Assembly (NCBI RefSeq): GCF_964355755.1 | Contig: NC_092675.1 | Span: 1,557,001 to 1,617,000 of the forward strand | Source of the DNA: Antedon mediterranea | Lineage: Eukaryota > Echinodermata > Crinoidea > Comatulida > Antedonidae | Direction of reading: 5' to 3' | DNA length: 60,000 bases | Shown here: in pieces, positions 57,901 to 60,000 of the stretch | Layout: every line of letters starts with the position of its first letter | Numbering within the stretch: position 1 is the first letter of the stretch | The notes under the pieces: model-generated | The model's input: the letters and a program-made list of their open reading frames with translations, nothing else | Database searches by the model: none | What the model was told of the DNA's origin: nothing | Program-made: the position numbers and the translations under genes

Positions 57901-60000
57901 CGCTTTAAGTTGTTTTTAATGTGAAAAAGGAACATATCTTTTGAATTATATAATATATGGGAAGGATGACAGTAAACAATTTAAAGAAAGAGCTTTATGC
58001 TGTGATGAAATAAGTGGAGGTATCCAGTGCAATTACGTACCAGGAGGCAGCAGAAAACCAATGATGATGATGATAAATATATATGTACTAGGGTTGACTA
58101 TTTGTACTGTCTTTTTTCAGGTATTTTGAGCCAGAATATGTTGAGTGTAAATAGTAACTTTATGTCCGTCAATGGAATGAGTGGCTCATCAGCACAGCTA
58201 CCAACCAGCTCTGGACAAATTGGCATAGTACAACCAACAACCATCAACACATCTGGTATGTGTATTCAATTTAATACAGTATTTTCATCTAAAACAATGT
58301 TTGGTACAATGTGTGTTCCTTAAATGCTCCATATGAAAGTTAATTAAATAATATTTACATTTTTTGTCGACATGGCTGTGATATGTTTAATAGCGAACCA
58401 GACATTTTGTACAGCTGCAAATATTGCAATGTTTAGTTCGGAAAAACTTTGTCATTTGCTACCCAAACAAGAAATGAGGGAATATTGGTGTTAAAGTGAA
58501 AATTCCTGGATTTTATATTTATTATTTTTTTTTAAATAATTCAGTTGCTTTTTTGGTTAAGTAAAACATTTTATCATTTTGTTTTATCTTTTTAGGTGTT
58601 CGAAGATCAGTCACACCGGTCACACCCGTTATCGTTCCGCATCAAATCAATACAGTCCTAATAAACCCAGTGTCATTAGGCATGACATCAACCACAACAG
58701 CATCACATCACACACCATCCCCACCTCCAGGACTGACTAAGCCAGACCCTGTCATGGTGTCAAATCAGCTGGCACAGTTAGAAATGAGAGAAGGTCTGCG
58801 GCTGGATGAACTTGATATTAAACAACAGGCTAACAATATGATGATGATGAAGAACCATCCGCAAAATAATGCATATATTCGTGTACCAACATCTAATGAT
58901 ATTGGTGGTATGTTGAATCGTTAATTAATCTTTAGTAAAACAAATGTTTTCAGTTATTTTCCAAATATTTGTACATAAATTTGCTTTAGCTTGGTGGTGC
59001 TTGCCTTTCAATCCTAAAGTCCAGGGTTCAATCCTGACCTAGTACCAGGGTTGTAACTCACTAATCTTTCAACTCCACTCCCTAAGCCTCAAATAAGGCG
59101 TATTTTATAAGCATGATAATAAAATTGTTTATCCATCCTGTAATTGCCGAGTTTGATTTTATAGTATTCATAATGCCATTTTCAAAATGTTTAATGTATA
59201 ATTATTTGTATGCAGGTTGTCATAGTAACACCAGTCAAAGTGCAAGTCCGACACAGAGTCCGCGTTCTAGTCCCACAGTACATATTCCAGCACTGTCTTC
59301 ATCTAACACATTAAATAGCCTTCATCACCATGGTAACTCGATGCACAACAATAACAACAACATAGAGCTTAGCATGAACGGGAATACCCACGCAAGACGA
59401 AACAGTCATTCTCTCGTTGACCTGCTCATGCAAAACAGTATATCGCCGAGCAATAGTGGAAACTTCTCAATGTTGGGAGGTGAAAATGCTTTATCATCAA
59501 GTCAGACACAACAGTCGTTATCTGGTAGCATGAATAATGGCTCAATGTAAGTATAATCTATTTTTAAAGCCTTGTCTACACTATCAAACTTTATCTGACA
59601 ACAAAATGTGCCCATATATGGACATGATGATGTCATATCACTACTATATTTGGGCGCATAAAACTTTTTTTAACAAAACTAGTTTAATAGACAGAGCATC
59701 ATTTTATTGTTTAAGTGTTCACAGCTCCATTGATAAAACTTTACAAAAATAGAAATAAAACTCAAATTTGTTATTCAATGTTCTTGAATGTATATTTGTT
59801 TATAACTAGGCGTACTGAAAAATACTCTTCTGAGTCTGGTGGTGAGTCGGATGGCTCCGATAAACGAGCACCAGGATGTGAACGCAAGGAAAGAGAGCGT
59901 CAGATCCAGAAGGCTGGAGAGATGGAATGCCTCTCACCATTTCTTTTAAACTATGAACAGAAGAAAGTCCTGGCAACTAGAGGTAACAAAATTAATGAAT
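18817..60000 (+). CDS. BICC1: BICC1 (Bicaudal C), 13 coding exons, 3' end beyond window
   Basis: Bicaudal C RNA-binding protein, a cytoplasmic regulator of mRNA translation and stability in development and epithelia. Exons: 18817-18997, 30791-30837, 33917-33986, 49339-49418, 53921-54133, 55103-55339, 56546-56752, 57125-57256, 57675-57837, 58121-58255, 58596-58907, 59216-59546, 59810-59982. All phases join to 760 residues. Domains: first KH, without GxxG (about 45-126, starting EDRFRVDRKKLEQMLQ); KH with GKGG at 146-149; KH-like (198-276); KH with GRGG at 297-300; KH-like (346-410, LPLVLMFDMKE...FISIKPKPKQPSK); then a Ser/Thr/Asn-rich linker. The last exon ends NYEQKKVLATR, a conserved block before the SAM domain, which lies off the right edge. 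Introns 1 (11.8 kb) and 3 (15.4 kb) are large and repeat-rich. Confidence 0.95.
18998..20823 (+). other. BICC1 intron 1, first part
   Basis: AT-rich; no gene, RNA or element recognised. Confidence 0.4.
20826..21052 (+). mobile_element. tRNA-derived SINE (family C)
   Basis: Head GGTAGACGGGTGGTTAGGAC with B box GGTTCAATTCC (20878-20888); ends in a short (TTTACC)n tail. One copy only in this window. Confidence 0.6.
21076..21261. mobile_element. Foldback MITE (family 2)
   Basis: Long inverted arms built of CGTAACGCAACGCAAG-type words; termini TTAAGCGTGGTTCCCACTAG and CTAGTGGGAACCAAGCTTTA. Nearly the whole element can fold on itself. Other copies: 28452-28635 (opposite orientation), 33639-33836, fragment at 78-106. 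Confidence 0.85.
21262..24955 (+). other. BICC1 intron 1, middle part
   Basis: No gene recognised. A local duplication: about 24427-24500 and 24595-24670 share GGTTGAAACT, a TTAAAGATYATTATA segment and TTCAAATAATACC. 23915-23950 matches 10427-10458 (CAGCCAAAGCTCATCA), an unidentified dispersed repeat. Confidence 0.4.
24960..25222. mobile_element. Family-1 MITE derivative, large inverted repeat
   Basis: The left arm carries GGTAGTGATATGTCCAAATA units (24990-25050); the right arm carries their reverse complement (25147-25222). They are joined by a spacer with the direct repeat TTATCATTGGAGATA. The usual TCTACAC termini are missing. Confidence 0.55.
25725..25940. repeat. 15-bp minisatellite, about 14 units
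   Basis: Nearly perfect TAGCTTGTAGCATAC units. As 15 is a multiple of 3 and the unit lacks stops in some frames, it gives open frames on both strands (MLQAS and CSILA repeats) that are not genes. Confidence 0.95.
25941..28450 (+). other. BICC1 intron 1, later part
   Basis: No gene or repeat recognised. Confidence 0.35.
28452..28635. mobile_element. Foldback MITE (family 2), inverted orientation
   Basis: AAGCTTGGTTCCCACTAGAA ... CGCTAGTGGGAACCACGCTT; reverse orientation of the copy at 21076. Confidence 0.85.
28690..28840. mobile_element. Short MITE with AAAGGGTCTTT ends
   Basis: TACACTAAAGGGTCTTTGAC at the left and the inverted GTAAAAGACCCTTTACAC at the right, about 150 bp apart, directly abutting the 23-bp minisatellite. 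Confidence 0.5.
28841..29541. repeat. 23-bp minisatellite with 360-bp higher-order duplication
   Basis: About 30 units of CCCCTATTAAGGGGACACTG plus ACA. The unit has a hairpin CCCCT-ATTA-AGGGG. A shortened junction (ACACTGATTAAGGGGACACT) near 29001 recurs exactly 360 bp later with the same neighbouring variants. Confidence 0.95.
29542..30496 (+). other. BICC1 intron 1, final unique stretch
   Basis: No gene recognised; a purine-rich patch lies at 30313-30400. Confidence 0.35.
30497..30680. repeat. 40-47-bp tandem repeat, four units
   Basis: Unit contains GAGGCCCAGAGAGGAGAGAT and AGTACTGTAGTG. Lies about 110 bp upstream of BICC1 exon 2. Confidence 0.9.
30791..30837 (+). CDS. BICC1: BICC1 coding exon 2
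   Basis: Encodes (A)AEEGHGETGENFFQR. The acceptor is a tandem CAGCAGCAG: the first AG is used here because it keeps both Ala codons, but the next two would also stay in frame. Donor GTAAGT, phase 0. Confidence 0.88.
31261..32236. mobile_element. Non-autonomous piggyBac-like element, 976 bp
   Basis: Both ends are TTAACACTTTGACTGCCA (31261-31278) and its exact inverse TGGCAGTCAAAGTGTTAA (32219-32236), with TTAA as target site. No transposase is encoded. A subterminal AACGAAGATCTTC...TTTGGCAGTCAA unit is duplicated near the right end. Confidence 0.85.
32237..33638 (+). other. BICC1 intron 2, unique part
   Basis: No gene recognised. A GTGTCCCCTTGATAGGGGTT segment at 32717-32736 matches the dispersed minisatellite core. 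A tandem pair of GAGTGTATCRCCGTACRCAA lies at 32927-32985. Confidence 0.35.
33639..33836. mobile_element. Foldback MITE (family 2) next to BICC1 exon 3
   Basis: TTAAGCGTGGTTCCCACTAG ... GGGAACCAAGCTTAA; ends 80 bp before exon 3. Contains an extra GACGCAACGCAAG unit. Confidence 0.88.
33917..33986 (+). CDS. BICC1: BICC1 coding exon 3
   Basis: IMLDTNTQITWPSKLKIGAK, the most conserved part of the first KH domain. Phase 1 end. Confidence 0.94.
33987..34820 (+). other. BICC1 intron 3, start
   Basis: AT-rich, nothing recognised. Confidence 0.35.
34821..35375. repeat. 37-bp minisatellite, 15 units
   Basis: Unit includes TTTATAGGGAGGGACGGTTC and AAGCGAAATCAGTATTA. A variant with ATTG instead of ATTA recurs at 35081, 35229 and 35340, i.e. 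4 and 3 units apart, showing block duplication. Confidence 0.95.
35443..35620. repeat. ~79-bp tandem duplication with an 18-G run
   Basis: Two copies of AGGATTGCCATGAAGGATTG plus GCCGTAGTGTTTACACCTTT plus GAATAGAGGTGTCCCAAAGG. The second ends in 18 consecutive G (35598-35615), a potential quadruplex tract. Confidence 0.9.
35668..35710. mobile_element. Micro-palindrome 4 with near 7-bp repeats
   Basis: A 29-bp imperfect palindrome (35675-35703; ends CACGGAG and CTCCATG, inner ATATAAA/TTTATA) with flanks ATATTAT and ATATTGT (6 of 7 match). In BICC1 intron 3. Confidence 0.5.
35711..36445 (+). other. BICC1 intron 3 stretch
   Basis: No gene supported; the 110-codon open frame at 35709-36041 lacks recognisable features and splice context. 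Confidence 0.35.
36446..37079. mobile_element. TTAA-type non-autonomous element, ~630 bp
   Basis: TTAAAGACCCCTTCCCTGCA at the left and the inverted ...TAGGGAATGGGGCTTTAA at the right form imperfect ~28-bp terminal repeats. The interior is richer in CpG (GATCGATCG, CGCGCGC) than its surroundings. No coding frame. Confidence 0.65.
37080..38640 (+). other. BICC1 intron 3 stretch
   Basis: AT-rich. A degenerate duplication (GAAAAGTRGGGGAA...CCAAGTTTGAAG) occurs at about 38295-38385 and 38455-38575. No gene. Confidence 0.4.
38641..40362. repeat. 50-bp minisatellite, about 33 units
   Basis: Unit CATCGCAACCACTACAACTG followed by a variable trinucleotide (TTG/TGG/TCG + tGA or aGA) and AATGTTGCACACAGATGTAA plus AGTGT. 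The variants define three or four unit types in mixed order; the last ~120 bp are degenerate. Confidence 0.96.
40363..41796 (+). other. BICC1 intron 3 stretch
   Basis: No gene recognised. Confidence 0.3.
41797..41986 (+). mobile_element. LINE 3' UTR and tail
   Basis: GGGGACCCCTTTGGAAACAA, GCCTCTGGGCTTAAAGGGCC, then GGAAAGCAATAAATATTACT and an (ACTT)n tail, typical of the 3' end of jockey/L2-like non-LTR elements. No coding part remains. Confidence 0.6.
42538..42895. repeat. 39-bp minisatellite, nine units
   Basis: Unit CCAAGACCCCAGTCAACAGA plus AATGTTATGTTACCAAMWT; a two-base variant (AAAAT/ACTTC) distinguishes unit types. Period divisible by 3, so several frames stay open; the 113-142 codon frames here are not genes. 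Confidence 0.95.
42896..43403 (+). other. BICC1 intron 3 stretch
   Basis: Nothing recognised. Confidence 0.3.
43404..43560. mobile_element. hAT-like MITE
   Basis: Begins CAGGGGCGGATCCAGCATTA and ends ...AAACCCGCCCCTG, the termini typical of short hAT-type elements. A second, degraded copy lies at 52115-52251 in reverse orientation. Confidence 0.65.
43561..46101 (+). other. BICC1 intron 3 stretch upstream of the alternative exon
   Basis: No gene seen. If 46102-46303 is a first exon, its promoter should lie in the last few hundred bases. Confidence 0.3.
46102..46303 (+). CDS. BICC1: Probable alternative first exon of BICC1
   Basis: An ATG-led frame of 67 codons plus one base, preceded immediately by an in-frame TAG (46099-46101) and ending at a donor GTTTGT in phase 1. 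That is exactly the phase accepted by exon 4 (49339), giving ...DELEIPQ-DPHIKVSGKPED. The protein is complex, not repeat-like (SLDHSYWYYNYIPWEAMYTC then CRTCEKQ). Such an isoform would lose exons 1-3 and most of the first KH domain. It could also be a chance frame in intron 3; homology and transcript evidence are lacking. Confidence 0.5.
46304..47098 (+). other. BICC1 intron 3 stretch
   Basis: 46650-46700 and 54265-54320 share AATGCAAAAGATAGGACAT and a nearby ATTAAG, parts of an unidentified dispersed repeat. Confidence 0.4.
47099..47128. repeat. (TA)n microsatellite
   Basis: About 15 TA dinucleotides directly before the hammerhead-like repeat. Confidence 0.9.
47131..47292 (+). mobile_element. 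Repeat with hammerhead-like core, copy 1
   Basis: TACTGATGAAGGGTTAGTGT followed by TGCCCGAAAGCTCTGC: CUGAUGA and GAAA flank a potential GGG/CCC helix, as in the hammerhead ribozymes of Penelope-like elements, but with one extra A after CUGAUGA. Then a shared body TTTTCTGGCTGTTTTACTTT ... CATTGAGATCCAGTCACTGA. Copies at 56928 and 57421. Confidence 0.55.
47396..47668. mobile_element. Family-1 MITE, tandem dimer
   Basis: TTAA at both outer ends (47396-47399, 47665-47668). Two MITE bodies in a row; the second left end (TTCTGTCTACACTTTCAAAC) starts at about 47512. CCATATATGG at 47496-47505. Confidence 0.85.
47676..47776. repeat. Degenerate TTAATAGGG..GTGTCC repeat
   Basis: CTTAATAGGGATTGGTCGTA, a duplicated TTCATGGGAAAGT segment and CTTAATCGGGGTGTCC; related to the motif of the 28841, 35443 and 13935 arrays. 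Confidence 0.6.
47777..48355 (+). other. BICC1 intron 3 stretch
   Basis: AT-rich, nothing recognised. Confidence 0.3.
48356..48450 (-). mobile_element. Retroelement 3' tail on the minus strand
   Basis: On the minus strand: AACGTTATCGGCCAATGGCT, ...TGTTATACCTG then (AATA)n. Looks like the 3' end of a LINE or SINE. Confidence 0.5.
48451..49338 (+). other. End of BICC1 intron 3
   Basis: AT-rich, nothing recognised. Confidence 0.3.
49339..49418 (+). CDS. BICC1: BICC1 coding exon 4
   Basis: (D)PHIKVSGKPEDVAIAKDRIM..., end of the first KH domain. Phase 1 entry, phase 0 exit. Confidence 0.94.
49499..49735. repeat. 19-bp minisatellite
   Basis: Five clean units of GGGCCATGTCACCAACGCT at 49500-49610, then degenerate copies (GTCTCCAACGCTTGGTAGG etc.). 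In BICC1 intron 4. Confidence 0.9.
49736..51116 (+). other. BICC1 intron 4 stretch
   Basis: 50733-50805 (GGTTGGTGGTTGCGGTTACC ... GGCGGAGGTTCAAATTT) resembles a tRNA-derived SINE head with a B-box-like GGTTCAAAT; no body seen. Otherwise unrecognised. Confidence 0.35.
51117..51498. repeat. 27-bp hairpin minisatellite, about 14 units
   Basis: Unit ACAACATACATTTCTATGTT plus GTACATT. Within each unit ACAACATA and TATGTTGT are exact inverses around a 6-base loop. Period divisible by 3 gives long open frames in several frames on both strands; these are not genes. In BICC1 intron 4. Confidence 0.95.
51499..52114 (+). other. BICC1 intron 4 stretch
   Basis: Nothing recognised. Confidence 0.3.
52115..52251. 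mobile_element. hAT-like MITE, degraded, reverse orientation
   Basis: Ends ...TAACGCTGGATCCGCCCCTG, the inverse of the 43404 terminus; shares ACCCCACCTAAA with the other end of that copy. Confidence 0.6.
52252..52867 (+). other. BICC1 intron 4 stretch
   Basis: Contains a 107-codon minus-strand open frame (52477-52800) with no recognisable domain; not called. Confidence 0.3.
52868..53072 (+). mobile_element. SINE A, 5'-truncated
   Basis: GTGTGCACGTTAAAGAACCC, GGTTACCCTGTAAACTGATT and an (AATA)n-type tail match the 3' half of the SINE at 55500. Confidence 0.7.
53073..53748 (+). other. BICC1 intron 4 stretch
   Basis: AT-rich, nothing recognised. Confidence 0.3.
53749..53873. mobile_element. 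Family-1 MITE upstream of BICC1 exon 5
   Basis: TAAAGTTCTGTTTACACTAT ... AGACAGAGCTTAA, 47 bp before the exon-5 acceptor. Confidence 0.8.
53921..54133 (+). CDS. BICC1: BICC1 coding exon 5
   Basis: A complete KH domain in one exon: RVTLKMDVSYMEHSHVIGKG, with GKGG, and IHFPDSNR. 71 whole codons. Confidence 0.96.
54779..54962. repeat. 20-bp minisatellite, nine units
   Basis: Units of ACAGTACTTGTAATTCAGAT with point variants, in BICC1 intron 5. Confidence 0.93.
55103..55339 (+). CDS. BICC1: BICC1 coding exon 6
   Basis: KH-like domain ELLPLVLSFEVPVTNSLHPI, no GxxG. 79 whole codons. Confidence 0.95.
55500..55815 (+). mobile_element. tRNA-derived SINE (family A), most complete copy
   Basis: Head TGGTGAGCGGTTAAGGTAGG, perfect B box GGTTCGAGGCC (55563-55573), body with ACAAGTCTTCTCAGATAAGA, tail of AATAAA-like repeats. 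In BICC1 intron 6. Confidence 0.75.
55816..56545 (+). other. BICC1 intron 6 remainder
   Basis: AT-rich, no element recognised. CTAACTTGTTCCTCGATCGT...(56341) and GACGAATGAGGAACAAGTCA (56453) form a loose inverted repeat about 130 bp long, probably a decayed MITE. Confidence 0.4.
56546..56752 (+). CDS. BICC1: BICC1 coding exon 7
   Basis: KH domain with GRGG: HHLFMIGRGGVNIKQIMQGT. 69 whole codons. Confidence 0.95.
56925..57078 (+). mobile_element. Repeat with hammerhead-like core, copy 2 (decayed)
   Basis: GGGCTAGTGTTGCCCAAAAG and the shared body TTTTTCTGGCTGTTTTACTT; the CTGATGA is altered to AATGAAA. In BICC1 intron 7, ending about 45 bp before exon 8. Confidence 0.55.
57125..57256 (+). CDS. 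BICC1: BICC1 coding exon 8
   Basis: KH-like GCLPLVLMFDMKEDIEVD through ISIKPKPKQPSK. 44 whole codons. Confidence 0.95.
57419..57537 (+). mobile_element. Repeat with hammerhead-like core, copy 3
   Basis: CTGATGAAGGGCTAGTGTGG then CCGAAAGCTCTG and the body TTTCTGGCTGTTTTACTCAC ... ATTAAGATCCAGTCACA. In BICC1 intron 8. Confidence 0.55.
57675..57837 (+). CDS. BICC1: BICC1 coding exon 9
   Basis: SVIVKSIERNAGNMYKTRMI, end of the last KH-like domain, then start of the linker. Phase 1 end. Confidence 0.93.
58121..58255 (+). CDS. BICC1: BICC1 coding exon 10
   Basis: Linker rich in Ser, Asn and Gln. Accepted on splice sites, phases and position. Confidence 0.85.
58596..58907 (+). CDS. BICC1: BICC1 coding exon 11
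   Basis: Linker with HTPSPPPGLTKPDPVM, which resembles the SPPPGLTP stretch of vertebrate BICC1. Donor GTATGT at 58908 chosen over GTGGTA at 58905, which would remove one Gly. Confidence 0.87.
58985..59154 (+). mobile_element. tRNA-derived SINE (family B)
   Basis: TTAGCTTGGTGGTGCTTGCC, B box GGTTCAATCC, end TTATCCATCCTGTAATTGCC. Fills over half of the 308-bp BICC1 intron 11. Confidence 0.7.
59216..59546 (+). CDS. BICC1: BICC1 coding exon 12
   Basis: CHSNTSQSASPTQSPRSSPT and RRNSHSLVDLLMQNS, Ser-rich with likely phosphorylation sites. Phase 2 end. Confidence 0.87.
59564..59698. mobile_element. Family-1 MITE after BICC1 exon 12
   Basis: TTAAAGCCTTGTCTACACTA at the left, 18 bp after the splice donor; the interior is in reverse orientation (CCATATATGG 59612-59621, GATGATGTCATATCACTAC); right end TTTAATAGACAGAGC. 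Confidence 0.78.
59810..59982 (+). CDS. BICC1: BICC1 coding exon 13
   Basis: Ser/Gly and charged stretch, then LNYEQKKVLATR, matching the conserved block upstream of the SAM domain. Phase 1 end; the next exon is outside the window. Confidence 0.92.

Overview
This is AT-rich animal nuclear DNA: genes are split by GT-AG introns and crowded with transposon debris and minisatellites. The gene set (PRIMPOL, RSAD1, CDS1/2-type CDP-diacylglycerol synthase, BICC1), the frequent TAGGCCTA-like words and the tRNA-derived SINEs suggest a marine invertebrate deuterostome, perhaps an echinoderm. That placement is inference; the gene identities are much firmer.

Layout. (1) 144-429 (+): last coding exon of PRIMPOL, a primase-polymerase, with a MITE inserted at its stop codon. 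(2) 1607-3357 (-): RSAD1, a HemW-like radical SAM protein, two coding exons, convergent with PRIMPOL. (3) 3874-12609 (+): complete CDP-diacylglycerol synthase, 13 coding exons and 445 residues, divergent from RSAD1 across a ~516 bp shared promoter region. (4) 12610-18816: intergenic, with MITEs, microsatellites and a 5'-truncated LINE. (5) 18817-60000 (+): BICC1, 13 coding exons seen (760 residues: KH and KH-like domains plus the Ser-rich linker), running off the right edge before the SAM domain. A probable alternative BICC1 first exon lies at 46102-46303.

The genes do not form a pathway. PRIMPOL acts in DNA damage tolerance, RSAD1 in mitochondrial/heme-related chemistry, CDS in phosphoinositide precursor synthesis and BICC1 in RNA binding and post-transcriptional control.

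The non-coding part is the unusual part. It holds about ten copies of one TTAA-flanked MITE (several carrying a perfect CArG box); a second, foldback MITE family; two larger TTAA-flanked non-autonomous elements; three SINE families; LINE tails; a repeat with a hammerhead-ribozyme-like core; and more than a dozen minisatellites. The most novel-looking signal is a family of four tiny palindromes (21-30 bp, ends CATGGAG/CTCCATG). Each is flanked by a 7-bp direct repeat, and one interrupts a minisatellite so that the empty site can be read directly.
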